Shown here piece by piece: positions 53,299 to 63,367 of a stretch of DNA of 64,000 bases. The stretch spans positions 283,317 through 347,316 of the forward strand of contig NZ_WIXL01000001.1 in NCBI RefSeq assembly GCF_010993955.1. Direction: 5' to 3'. A program made the position numbers and the translations under genes. Source of the stretch: Oceanobacillus halotolerans (GTDB lineage Bacteria; Bacillota; Bacilli; Bacillales; Amphibacillaceae). Below the pieces are notes generated by a model. It made no database searches. It was given only the letters and a program-made list of their open reading frames with translations, and was not told the DNA's origin. The stretch's first letter is position 1. Every line of letters begins with the position of its first letter.

Positions 53299-54249
53299 AT
53301 GCACCACCTCGTCGAACGGATTAAACAGAAAGATATACGCGCATTAGCAAGAGCCATTACCATGGTCGAAAACGATGATACAGAAAAACTACCGATGATG
53401 CGTGATATTTTTTCTGTACAAAAACAGGCACATTATATTGGGTTTACAGGTTCTCCTGGAGCAGGGAAGAGTTCGCTTGTTAATCGGTTAATTACACAAA
53501 TACGTAATGAGGGAAAAACCGTTGCGATCATTGCAGTGGATCCAACCAGTCCATTTAGTGGTGGAGCATTATTAGGTGATAGGGTTCGGATGAATCAACA
53601 TTTTACAGATGATGGTGTGTACATTCGCAGTATGGCAACACGTGGGAGTCTTGGAGGGTTAGCTCGAGCTACAAAAGACGCTGTACGAATTTGTGATGCA
53701 TATGGATTTGATGTGGTAATCGTCGAAACGGTGGGTGTTGGCCAATCAGAGCTTGATGTGATGAAAATTGTCGATACAACGGCCCTTATTCTAACGCCAA
53801 ATAGTGGGGATGTCTTGCAAATTTTCAAAGCAGGTATTATGGAAATTGCCGATTTATTTGTCATTAATAAAGCAGATTTACCTGGATTCGGTAAATTACG
53901 AGCACTGTTAAAAGAGCTTGTCATGATGACAAAATCAAGGGGATTTGAAGCACCGATTGTGAAGACGATTTCGACGGAAAATAAAGGCATTGATAAACTA
54001 TGGCAAAAAATAAATGAACATTATACCTTTTTGTATACGACAGCAAAAGGGAGACAGCGTCGAATTGAACAGCAGCAATTAGAAGTATATGAATTAATCC
54101 AGGAAGAGATATGGCGAGATGTTGTGCAATTTGTGGAGGAAACAGAATCACTACCTTCTATTGATGAAAATAGTGACCCATATCAATTAGCACTAGATTG
54201 GTATACGGCATGGAAAAAGGAAAGGGGAATCGCTTCGAATGGTCAGTAA
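53299..54249 (+). CDS. meaB: MeaB/ArgK-type P-loop GTPase (B12 mutase chaperone)
   Basis: A 316-residue G3E-family GTPase that guards adenosylcobalamin-dependent mutases. The P-loop GSPGAGKSSL (about 51-60), switch region [27 protein letters not shown] (Walker B) and NKAD (base recognition, about 194) are intact. The C-terminal dimerisation arm is present. A stand-alone MeaB here is notable because the downstream IcmF has its own fused copy. AAAGGAAGTAATGAA precedes the ATG. Its end overlaps the TetR gene by 11 bp. Confidence 0.9.
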   Translation: MHHLVERIKQKDIRALARAITMVENDDTEKLPMMRDIFSVQKQAHYIGFTGSPGAGKSSLVNRLITQIRNEGKTVAIIAVDPTSPFSGGALLGDRVRMNQHFTDDGVYIRSMATRGSLGGLARATKDAVRICDAYGFDVVIVETVGVGQSELDVMKIVDTTALILTPNSGDVLQIFKAGIMEIADLFVINKADLPGFGKLRALLKELVMMTKSRGFEAPIVKTISTENKGIDKLWQKINEHYTFLYTTAKGRQRRIEQQQLEVYELIQEEIWRDVVQFVEETESLPSIDENSDPYQLALDWYTAWKKERGIASNGQ

Positions 54250-54874
54250 AGAAGTCCTTTCTTCAATTAAAGATCAAAGCTTAGTTGAAAAAAGACGAAA
54301 TCAAATGATTAGAGGTGCTATTACCCTTTTTAAGGAAAAAGGATTCCATAAAACAACTACAAGAGAAATTGCAAAAGAATCTGGTTTTAGCATAGGTACC
54401 CTTTATGAATATATTCGTACGAAAGAGGATGTATTATTTCTCGTTTGTGATGCGATTTATGAACGAGTAAAAGATCGCTTAGAAGGTTCGATTGATTTAA
54501 ATAAACCTTCTATAGAAAATCTGATTTCTGTTGTGAAGTCTTACTTTTACTTAATGGACGATATGCAAGAGGAAGTTCTCATTATGTATCAAGAGGTTAA
54601 GTCATTAAAAAAAGAGACCAAAGAATATGTCTTACAAAAAGAGCGTGATATGGTCGATATGTTAAAGCACATGATGGTAACGTGCATGCCACAGGATATC
54701 TCAGAAAAGGATGCAACATTATTAGCGAATAACATTTTTATACAAGGACAAATGTGGGGCTTTCGCAGGTGGATGTTACAAAAAGAGTTTACCTTAGAGG
54801 ATTATGTAAAACGTCAAATTCACTTTCTGCTCCAAGCCCTAGCACTAGAAAATAGCTCAGGTGAAAGAAATTAG
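54239..54874 (+). CDS. TetR family regulator (FadR-like)
   Basis: A 211-residue TetR regulator. The helix-turn-helix lies at about 22-62 (AITLFKEKGFHKTTTREIAKESGFSIGTLYEYIRTKEDVLF); the ligand domain follows and fits TetR_C acyl-CoA-type. It overlaps meaB by 11 bp and sits among acyl-CoA genes, so it likely senses an acyl-CoA and controls the mmg or icmF genes, perhaps through the palindrome at 48161-48176. It may also be the FadR that binds the box at 45866. It has no clear own promoter. Confidence 0.82.
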   Translation: MVSKEVLSSIKDQSLVEKRRNQMIRGAITLFKEKGFHKTTTREIAKESGFSIGTLYEYIRTKEDVLFLVCDAIYERVKDRLEGSIDLNKPSIENLISVVKSYFYLMDDMQEEVLIMYQEVKSLKKETKEYVLQKERDMVDMLKHMMVTCMPQDISEKDATLLANNIFIQGQMWGFRRWMLQKEFTLEDYVKRQIHFLLQALALENSSGERN

Positions 54875-54939
54875 GCAAGTAGATTTCTAAAGAATTACTG
54901 TTACGTATGAATCTTAGTAAATAGCGTCATAACCACCGT

Positions 54940-55475
54940 TTCGGAAATACACTTCGTTTTCACCAGGGGGCATAAGTGCGACATCTGTTCAAACTTTACG
55001 TTTTCACAGTGTCTTCTTTTCCACAGGGACGGCCTTAGCGTGGTGTTTTTTGCGCGTAATGTAGATTAACTTAAGACCTCGAGGGGTAGGAGCTGGCCGA
55101 TGAAAACGCCACGTCCTGTGGCTTCATCGGCACTAGGACGTCCTGTCCGTCGAAGCAAGACATCGCGAGCAAAGTACGCTCGCTGTAGGGTCTTCAGACT
55201 GTTCCTTTACCTGTAGGAGTCTCGCATCAACAGCTTAGATTAGTTTTCTGTTTTGGTAGAAAGTACTCAACGAAATATTAATTTCGGAGCTATAACTACT
55301 TATTAATTAGAAAATCTCCATCAGTGGAGGCAGAATACGTAGACTCCTATGGAAACAACACGTGTCCGAAGACCCCGCAAGAAGCGTTCTGTGCGTCACG
55401 GGAGGCTGAGGCCGTGTCCATGGAAAGCGAAGTGTTCTGCCGGAACGGTAAATACGTCACAATTTACATCAACCC
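54940..55475. repeat. Truncated composite element between tetR and icmF
   Basis: This contains GGGGGCATAAGTGCGACATCTGTTC (in two halves) near 54963, AGTGTCTTCTTTTCC near 55009, TTAAGACCTCGAGGGGTAG near 55069, CCGATGAAAACGCCACGTCC near 55098, and the right end TACGTCACAATTTACATCAAC (55453-55473). These modules also occur in 20237-20908 and 32165-32690. A left ATTGCGACGTAA end is not found, so the copy is truncated. No gene. Confidence 0.65.
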
Positions 55476-55535
55476 CATTTTTAAAGAAACAACATAGAAT
55501 GTGAAAAGAAAGAATAAAAAACGGGAGGGGTCGTC

Positions 55536-58500
55536 ATGGAACAACCAACGATTTATAAACCGACAAATCCAGTTCGGTTTGTGACGGCATCTAGTTTATT
55601 TGATGGACATGATGCGTCAATTAATATTATGCGTCGAATTTTACAAGCAAGTGGAGCAGAAGTGATCCACTTAGGCCATAACCGATCTGTAGAAGAAGTG
55701 GTATATGCTGCCATTCAAGAGGATGCACAAGGAATCGCTATTTCTTCCTATCAGGGAGGTCATGTCGAATACTTTAAATATATCATTGATTTGTTAAACG
55801 AACTTGGCGCTAGTCACATTAAGGTATATGGCGGTGGTGGTGGCGTTATTATACCACGTGAAATAAAAGAACTAGAAGATTACGGAGTTTCCCGTATCTT
55901 CTCCCCTGACCATGGGAGGGAATTAGGCCTTCAAGGGATGATCAATCTTATGTTAGAAGAATGTGATTATCTACCACCATTACAAATAGAAGATGCGAAA
56001 GAAGGGCTAGAAAAAGGGGATCGGCAGGCCATTGCACGGTTTATTACGTATATGGAAAATAGCAGAGATGAAAATGAAAAAAGAAATGCAATTCAATCAT
56101 TGAAAAACTCGTCAAACGATGCACCAGTCATAGGGATAACGGGAACTGGTGGAGCCGGGAAAAGCTCATTAACCGATGAGCTGATACGTCGTTTTATTAA
56201 TGAAATCCCTGATAAAAAGCTAGCGATTATCTCCATTGATCCGACGAAAAAGAAAACGGGTGGAGCTTTGTTAGGGGACCGTATTCGAATGAATGCTATT
56301 TTTCATGATAGAGTCTATATGCGCTCCCTAGCGACTCGGGATTCTAGAAGTGAACTGTCTGAAGCAATACAAGATGTCATTCATGTCGTTCGTGCAGCAG
56401 GATTTGACTTTATTATTGTCGAGACAAGTGGAATAGGCCAAGGGGATGCAGCAATTACCGATGTAACAGACTTGTCAATGTATGTGATGACAGCAGAATT
56501 TGGCGCACCATCGCAACTAGAAAAAATTGATATGATTGATTTTGCCGATTTTATTGTCATTAATAAATTCGAACAAAAGGGTTCTGAGGACGCACTAAAT
56601 CAAGTGCGAAAACAATATGAACGAACACATATGCTATTTCATGAAGATAAAACCAAATTCCCAGTTTTTGGTACAATCGCAAGCCAGTTTAATGATGCAG
56701 GGACAAATGCACTTTTCGCAGCATTAATCGATACCCTGAAGGAACGATTTGATTGGAAAGAAACAGTCGATTTTGATCGTCATGTTATTGCAGAAAAGCA
56801 AAACTTAATCATTACAAACGAACGACGTCATTATTTACGTGAAATAGCTTCCCATGTCCGGAATTATCATAAGAACGCGAGGAACCAAAGTGATATCGCT
56901 CGAAAACTCTATCAATTGAAAGGGACTAAAGCGTTAATCGAGGATGAATCAGCGAAAGAAACGATTGATCAAACGTTTGATCAATATAACGAACAATTAG
57001 ATTCAAAATCACAAAAACTATTAGCTTCTTGGGATGAAACAAAGGAACGCTATGCACAGGATAAGATGTCCTTTAAAATACGTCATAAAGAAATAGAAAT
57101 GGATATCACGACAGAGTCATTAGCAGGCTTAAAGATTCCGAAAGTAGCCTTTCCAAAATTTGCCGACTGGGGAGATCGTCTACTTTGGATGCTAAAAGAA
57201 AATGTGCCTGGTGCCTTTCCATTTACGGCAGGTGTTTTCCCGTTTAAGCGAAAAGGGGAAGATCCAACAAGACAATTTGCTGGGGAAGGAACACCAGAAC
57301 GGACCAATCGCCGTTTCCATTATTTATCGAAGGATAGTGAAGCAAAGCGTTTATCAACTGCCTTTGATTCCGTTACCCTTTATGGGGAAGACCCAGCCTA
57401 TCGTCCAGATATTTATGGAAAAGTTGGGGAAAGTGGGGTCAATATTTGTACATTAGAAGATATGAAAAAGCTTTACGATGGCTTTGATTTAACAGATCCG
57501 AAAACATCTGTATCGATGACCATTAACGGACCAGCTCCAATTATATTGGCAATGTATTTTAACACAGCCATAGACCAACAAGTGGAGAAATTCAAACAGG
57601 AACAAGGTCGTAAGCCTACAGATGAGGAATTTGTTCAATTACGGGATGATACATTAGCTGTCGTTCGTGGGACAGTTCAGGCAGACATTTTAAAAGAGGA
57701 TCAAGGACAAAATACATGTATTTTCTCAACCGAATTTGCATTACGGATGATGGGAGATATTCAGCAATATTTTATTGATAAAAATGTCCGTAATTATTAT
57801 TCCGTTTCTATCTCGGGATATCATATCGCGGAAGCTGGAGCGAATCCAATTACGCAATTAGCATTTACATTGGCTAATGGATTTACCTATGTGGAATATT
57901 ATTTAAGCCGTGGAATGGATGTAAATAAATTTGCACCAAACCTATCATTCTTTTTCTCCAATGGTTTGGATCCAGAATATACGGTTATTGGTCGTGTGGC
58001 ACGCCGGATTTGGGCAATCACGATGCGGGATAAATATGGTGCAGATGAACGCAGTCAAAAATTAAAATACCATATTCAAACGTCAGGTCGCTCATTACAC
58101 GCACAAGAAATTGATTTTAATGATATTCGTACAACACTACAGGCATTATTAGCGATCCAAGATAACACGAACTCATTGCATACGAATGCATTTGATGAAG
58201 CAATAACGACACCAACAGAAGAATCGGTACGTCGCGCTATGGCGATTCAAATGATTATTAATAAGGAGTTTGGACTAACGAAAAACGAAAACTCCTTACA
58301 AGGGTCGTTTATTGTAGAAGAGTTAACCGATTTGGTAGAGGAAGCCGTACTACAGGAATTTGAAAAAATGAATGATCGTGGTGGAGTATTAGGCGCGATG
58401 GAACGACAATACCAACGTGGGAAAATTCAAGAGGAATCCTTATACTACGAAGGGAAAAAACATTCTGGGGATCTTCCGATTGTTGGTGTAAATACGTATG

Positions 58501-58772
58501 TCAATCCTAATCCTCCTTCAGAAGATGAGATTAATGATATGGAATTAGCGCGTGCTACAAAAGAAGAAAAAGAACATCAAATTCAAGAATTGCACAAGTT
58601 TCAAGAAGCACATAAAGATGATGTGGCTAGTGCCTTAAGTCGATTGAAAACTGTCGCTGCTTCAGGTGGCAATATTTTCGCAGAATTGATGGAGACCGTA
58701 AAAGTAGCAAGCCTCGGTCAAATTACAAATGCACTATATGAAGTAGGTGGCCAGTACCGCCGTAATATGTAA
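55536..58772 (+). CDS. icmF: Fused isobutyryl-CoA mutase IcmF
   Basis: A 1078-residue adenosylcobalamin enzyme that interconverts isobutyryl-CoA and n-butyryl-CoA. Domains in order are the B12-binding domain (1-150) with lower-ligand His motif DGHDAS (about 24-29), a fused MeaB-like G domain with [10 protein letters not shown] (about 205-214) and NKFEQKG (about 346), a linker (about 415-560), and the mutase TIM barrel (about 560-1078). [15 protein letters not shown] replaces the Tyr-bearing TxRPYxRG of methylmalonyl-CoA mutases, which is the IcmF signature. Length matches known IcmFs (about 1080-1095). GGGAGGGG precedes the ATG. It links branched-chain acyl-CoA to beta oxidation, fitting its neighbours. 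Monocistronic. Confidence 0.95.
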   Translation: MEQPTIYKPTNPVRFVTASSLFDGHDASINIMRRILQASGAEVIHLGHNRSVEEVVYAAIQEDAQGIAISSYQGGHVEYFKYIIDLLNELGASHIKVYGGGGGVIIPREIKELEDYGVSRIFSPDHGRELGLQGMINLMLEECDYLPPLQIEDAKEGLEKGDRQAIARFITYMENSRDENEKRNAIQSLKNSSNDAPVIGITGTGGAGKSSLTDELIRRFINEIPDKKLAIISIDPTKKKTGGALLGDRIRMNAIFHDRVYMRSLATRDSRSELSEAIQDVIHVVRAAGFDFIIVETSGIGQGDAAITDVTDLSMYVMTAEFGAPSQLEKIDMIDFADFIVINKFEQKGSEDALNQVRKQYERTHMLFHEDKTKFPVFGTIASQFNDAGTNALFAALIDTLKERFDWKETVDFDRHVIAEKQNLIITNERRHYLREIASHVRNYHKNARNQSDIARKLYQLKGTKALIEDESAKETIDQTFDQYNEQLDSKSQKLLASWDETKERYAQDKMSFKIRHKEIEMDITTESLAGLKIPKVAFPKFADWGDRLLWMLKENVPGAFPFTAGVFPFKRKGEDPTRQFAGEGTPERTNRRFHYLSKDSEAKRLSTAFDSVTLYGEDPAYRPDIYGKVGESGVNICTLEDMKKLYDGFDLTDPKTSVSMTINGPAPIILAMYFNTAIDQQVEKFKQEQGRKPTDEEFVQLRDDTLAVVRGTVQADILKEDQGQNTCIFSTEFALRMMGDIQQYFIDKNVRNYYSVSISGYHIAEAGANPITQLAFTLANGFTYVEYYLSRGMDVNKFAPNLSFFFSNGLDPEYTVIGRVARRIWAITMRDKYGADERSQKLKYHIQTSGRSLHAQEIDFNDIRTTLQALLAIQDNTNSLHTNAFDEAITTPTEESVRRAMAIQMIINKEFGLTKNENSLQGSFIVEELTDLVEEAVLQEFEKMNDRGGVLGAMERQYQRGKIQEESLYYEGKKHSGDLPIVGVNTYVNPNPPSEDEINDMELARATKEEKEHQIQELHKFQEAHKDDVASALSRLKTVAASGGNIFAELMETVKVASLGQITNALYEVGGQYRRNM

Positions 58773-58785
58773 TCAAGAAACCTTG

Positions 58786-58829
58786 AAAAGTTGAGAAAAT
58801 CGTAATATGGTTTTCTCAACTTTTTGTAC
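58786..58829 (+). terminator. Terminator after icmF
   Basis: AAAAGTTGAGAAAA and TTTTCTCAACTTTT form a perfect 14-bp stem with an 11-nt loop, then T. Confidence 0.85.
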
Positions 58830-58885
58830 ATATCGCTAGCATAATGTCTTCACAATTGTTTATAATGTATGGTATGGTTAGGAAC

Positions 58886-59258
58886 AAAAGTGGAAGTGCC
58901 CTTACAGGCTAAGAACGCCACGTCAATCGCAACGCCTGTACTAGGATGTACTGTCCGTCGTAGCAGCGAATGGACTGCTTCTTGCCATGCTAGGTGGTTC
59001 GATGTTGTCGCGCAAAGCGATGGTCTTAATCGAACATTCCCTCGTAGGAGATAAAGGAAACATGCCCCTTCATAGGGGTACGCCTACGCCTGAACGCCAG
59101 TCCGCTTTTTAGTCGGCCTTCCTTAATTTTTTAGGAGTCGATGTTGACTGTATCGGCTAAATAGGTTCACGTCCTGTGGCAGGCACCGATACTAGACCGT
59201 CCAAGTCGTCGTACGGAGATGAAGGAAGTCTCACTAGGCGCTGGAGCTGGACGTAGCT
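58886..59258. repeat. About 300-bp intergenic repeat (copy B)
   Basis: This matches 27592-27903 over nearly all of that element (see shared landmarks there). It also has the left end AGTGGAAGTGCCC that copy A lacks, so this copy is fuller. The right end is ACTAGGCGCTGGAGCTGGAC. The ORF through it is not conserved between copies. It lies between the icmF terminator and rpoE. Confidence 0.75.
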
Positions 59259-59440
59259 GTTTTGGGTTTATCAACATCAACAGCTTATAATTTCCCGGAC
59301 AGCAAAAAACGTGGAAATAATAGGGTATAGGGAATGATCAGATGTTACATAATCTTGATGTACTGACACGTTCTCATGAACATATGTCATTCTAGGCGTA
59401 GTAGCCTTTAAATATTTATGAGTAAAGGGAGTGCGTTACC

Positions 59441-60007
59441 GTGAGCTTAGAAACTAATAGCCACGAAGATCTACAGCAAAAAGCAATGATCGACTTAGCT
59501 TATGAAATTTTGCAGGATGAAAGAAAAGCAATGGACTTTCGAGAAGTATTTGAAAAAGTAGCAGAGATTAAAGGTTTCACTAATGAGCAAAAGGATGCAA
59601 ATATTGCACAGTTCTATACCGATTTAAATATCAATGGTCACTTCTTAACAAAGGGTTCTAATCTTTGGGGATTAAAAGAATGGTATTCCGTTGAGGATAT
59701 TGATGAAGAAATTACTGCAGTTCCAAAGAAAAAGAAGAAGAAAAAGAAGAAGAAAAAAGAGGTCGAACCAGAAACATTTGATTATAAAGAAGATGAACTG
59801 GATGATGACAAAGATAGCTTGGAAGTGTTAACAGCAGATTTTAAAGATGATAAGGTAGACGATGAGGATGATGTAGATCAATTCAATGACTTAGATGATG
59901 ATCTAGACGATGGTTTTGACGATGATGAATTTGATGATGAATTTGATGAAGAAGATAACGGTGAAGACACAGACGATGATACGGATGATGACAAGGAAGA
60001 TAAATAG
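59441..60007 (+). CDS. rpoE: RNA polymerase delta subunit RpoE
   Basis: A 188-residue delta subunit. The N-terminal HARE-HTH domain (about 1-90, with MDFREVFEKVAEIKGF and LWGLKEWY) binds core polymerase. A 12-residue lysine run (about 98-109) follows, then a highly acidic, disordered C-terminal tail. The lysine tract before the acidic tail is a known regulatory element of delta. The start is GTG at 59441 with AAAGGGAG upstream. It precedes pyrG, as in B. subtilis. Low-complexity sequence may be length-variable. Confidence 0.93.
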   Translation: MSLETNSHEDLQQKAMIDLAYEILQDERKAMDFREVFEKVAEIKGFTNEQKDANIAQFYTDLNINGHFLTKGSNLWGLKEWYSVEDIDEEITAVPKKKKKKKKKKKEVEPETFDYKEDELDDDKDSLEVLTADFKDDKVDDEDDVDQFNDLDDDLDDGFDDDEFDDEFDEEDNGEDTDDDTDDDKEDK

Positions 60008-60078
60008 GAAAAGATTGCTTGACTTTTTAAAATGACATGAGTACAATTTTTATTGGGCTCGTTAAAATTAAACAATAA

Positions 60079-60118
60079 AAGCGCTCCCCCTGTAATAAAC
60101 GGGGGAGCGCTTCTTTTT
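60079..60118 (+). terminator. Terminator after rpoE
   Basis: AAGCGCTCCCCC, loop TGTAATAAAC, GGGGGAGCGCTT, then CTTTTTT. A perfect GC-rich 12-bp stem. Confidence 0.9.
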
Positions 60119-60131
60119 TATTTTTTAGCAG

Positions 60132-60250
60132 CTAGGAAAGTATAAAATTTTAGCCAAGAAGTGGACTCGACGTAGCTAAAATTTTTACGTGCCAAGTATA
60201 AGAAAAACGAACACATTCGCTAAAGGACGAGCGAATGCGAGTTTTTCTAA
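60132..60250. repeat. Cloverleaf-like structured repeat (copy 3)
   Basis: The three-stem plan of 14745-14863: CTAGGAAAGTATAAAATTTTAGCC, GTAGCTAAAATTTTTACG, CATTCGCT/AGCGAATG, and closing GTTTTTCTAA. Very close to copy 1 in sequence. It lies just after the rpoE terminator and before the pyrG leader. Confidence 0.75.
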
Positions 60251-60266
60251 TGTGTTTATGGTCTAT

Positions 60267-60329
60267 AAAAGTGGGGTAACTACTATCATGGGAGATAAAG
60301 AAAACTTCCAACGAATACACCCCACTTTT
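60267..60329 (+). promoter_or_regulatory. Long-loop inverted repeat in the pyrG upstream region
   Basis: AAAAGTGGGGT (60267-60277) and ACCCCACTTTT (60319-60329) are a perfect 11-bp inverted repeat 41 bp apart. In B. subtilis, pyrG is controlled by CTP-dependent reiterative transcription at G residues and a leader attenuator. The G-run and C-run here recall that, but the hairpin lacks a proper U-tract, so I do not call it the attenuator. TATAAT at 60379-60384 is a possible -10 with no good -35. Confidence 0.35.
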
Positions 60330-60396
60330 AAGGATAAATCTACTTTGGAATGCAAAACTAAATTAGGAAACCACATTTTATAATTAGCTCCCTTAA

Positions 60397-62058
<1,662 letters not shown>

Positions 62059-62063
62059 CCTAA

Positions 62064-62292
62064 GGCTGTTTTCTAAAAATGTTGCTTTTTTAAGAAAAAT
62101 CTTAATGCATAGTTGAGTCGTAAATTTCCGCTACGGACAGTCGCTTTTACTCATTCAACAAGGGTCGATAGCTTGAATTCGTTCGTTGGATTAGCACTCA
62201 TCTTAAAAGGATGGAAGTAGTCAAGTTAAAGTTATGACGCATAATATATCAGATGCGATGTTAAATAACAACAAAGAATGCGAAAAGTGCCT
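62064..62292. mobile_element. GGCTSTTTTC/TTGTTG-type element in the pyrG 3' region
   Basis: GGCTGTTTTCTAAAAATGTTGC at the left and CAACAAAGAATGCGAAAAGTGCC at the right are the same end sequences as in 48210-48442, here 229 bp apart. It begins six bases after the pyrG stop. The pyrG terminator lies beyond it, so the element seems to have entered between gene and terminator. Confidence 0.72.
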
Positions 62293-62304
62293 AACCTAAT
62301 AATG

Positions 62305-62347
62305 AAAACCCGAAATAGGTGATTATACCTCTTTCGGGTTTCTTTAT
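62305..62347 (+). terminator. Terminator of the pyrG transcript
   Basis: AAACCCGAAA and TTTCGGGTTT with an inner AGGT/ACCT stem, then CTTTAT. Located after the element. Confidence 0.72.
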
Positions 62348-62379
62348 AACGTGTCAGGGGTCAATGAGAGACAAGAACG

Positions 62380-62630
62380 TGTTGATGCCAAAATGAGTAT
62401 GCTTGTCGATGCGAAAAAAATAAGTGGAGTTCGCAAAAAGTGAAACGAATGAGCTTCTCAATATATAAAGCACCAAGGAGATTCAGAAAAATGTAAACGA
62501 GCATGTTTCTCGATGCAATTATTAACATATGATATCACCAAAATGTGACCGAGTACGTCTTTCGATGTCAAAATTACAAAGAAATCGTAAAAAGTAAATC
62601 GAGAACACAGTAAACTTCTAACATCAAGAC
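62380..62630. repeat. Degenerate tandem array with 52-bp period before spo0F
   Basis: TCGATG-type cores at 62407, 62459 (as CTCAAT), 62511 and 62563 are 52 bp apart. Each is preceded at a fixed distance by ACGAG/CGAGTA and followed by AAAAGT-like sequence; a fifth, weaker unit ends near 62625. No gene is seen from 62348 to the spo0F promoter. Confidence 0.65.
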
Positions 62631-62665
62631 TGACGATGGTTTGCAATAACTAGTACGAACAAACT

Positions 62666-62672
62666 TTCGACA
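62666..62672. promoter_or_regulatory. Spo0A box upstream of spo0F
   Basis: TTCGACA is an exact reverse complement of the 0A box TGTCGAA. It lies about 60 bp before the SigH -35 element, an arrangement like that of the B. subtilis spo0F promoter, where Spo0A~P activates from 0A boxes. A 7-mer alone can be chance; the promoter context raises the odds. Confidence 0.6.
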
Positions 62673-62730
62673 TAATTAGGTAAAACATATCATTTTTTCT
62701 CAAAAATCTACCAATTTTGTTCTTTAAAAA

Positions 62731-62760
62731 GAAGGATATTTATTCCTACATATAGAAGAT
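62731..62760 (+). promoter_or_regulatory. SigH promoter of spo0F
   Basis: GAAGGATAT (62731-62739) fits the SigH -35 RNAGGAWWW. After a 12-bp spacer, ATAGAAGAT (62752-62760) fits the -10 RNNGAATWW with one mismatch. The ATG is 101 bp downstream. SigH control of spo0F is established in B. subtilis. Confidence 0.75.
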
Positions 62761-62861
62761 AAGTACAAGTGAGAAAGCGAAAAAATACTGATGGCGAATT
62801 TCGAGGGGCAGGGGGATTATTTCGAAATTCACCACCAAAACATGGGAGCGGAGATGAGAGA

Positions 62862-63233
62862 ATGGTAAAAGAATTATTAATTGTGGACGATCAACCAGGT
62901 ATACGACTGTTGTTACAGGATATTTTAACCAGTGAGGGGTATGAAGTTACAGTAGCTACAACTGGCAAGGAAGCATTAGATTACATAATTGATCAAACGT
63001 TTGATCTAATTATTTTAGATTATAAGTTGCCAATTCTAGATGGAAAAGAATTATTACAGCAATTGGAAAAAAGGAAAATGACAACACCTGCCATTTTAAT
63101 GAGTGGTTTAGCAGAAGATATCGATAAGGAAGCACAACAGTTTAGTATGGTACAAGAAGTTTTAGCAAAACCTTTTAATGTAGAAGACATAACAAAGATA
63201 GTTAGTCGTCTATTGCAAAAAAATGCTTCCTAA
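62862..63233 (+). CDS. spo0F: Sporulation phosphorelay response regulator Spo0F
   Basis: A 123-residue single-domain receiver that passes phosphate from sporulation kinases to Spo0B. The acidic pocket is D9/D10 (IVDDQ), the phosphorylated residue D53 (IILDYKLP), and the conserved K103 (AKPFN). Position 81 is Ser rather than Thr, and position 83 is Leu where B. subtilis has Tyr84, so the switch region (MSGLAED) is unusual. Gene order pyrG-spo0F-fbaA and the SigH promoter confirm identity. The ATG at 62862 has GGAGCGGAGATGAGAGA upstream; the longer in-frame start at 62769 lacks a site. A generic CheY-like receiver is a less likely alternative. Confidence 0.88.
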   Translation: MVKELLIVDDQPGIRLLLQDILTSEGYEVTVATTGKEALDYIIDQTFDLIILDYKLPILDGKELLQQLEKRKMTTPAILMSGLAEDIDKEAQQFSMVQEVLAKPFNVEDITKIVSRLLQKNAS

Positions 63234-63269
63234 TGTAGTTTGACTTTTAACAAAACATTGTAAACTACA
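63234..63269 (+). promoter_or_regulatory. Inverted repeat with possible fbaA promoter
   Basis: TGTAGTTT (63234-63241) and AAACTACA (63262-63269) are perfect 8-bp inverted repeats. TTGACT at 63240-63245 lies at the end of the first arm and could be a -35, with TAAACT after a short 15-bp spacer. Whether it ends spo0F or controls fbaA is open. Confidence 0.35.
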
Positions 63270-63367
63270 CTATTGTTGCGACTTCAAAACGTTGTTGGTA
63301 TTCTTAATTATGTAATGACAACATTATAGGTAGAGAATGAATGTGACATCTAAGAAGGAGGATAACA

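Noticed and set aside
58869-59054. 61-codon ORF in the 300-bp repeat
   Set aside because: The frame is not kept in the other copy (27592-27903).
60189-60383. 64-codon ORF before pyrG
   Set aside because: It begins inside the cloverleaf repeat and has no ribosome site; the region looks like leader DNA.
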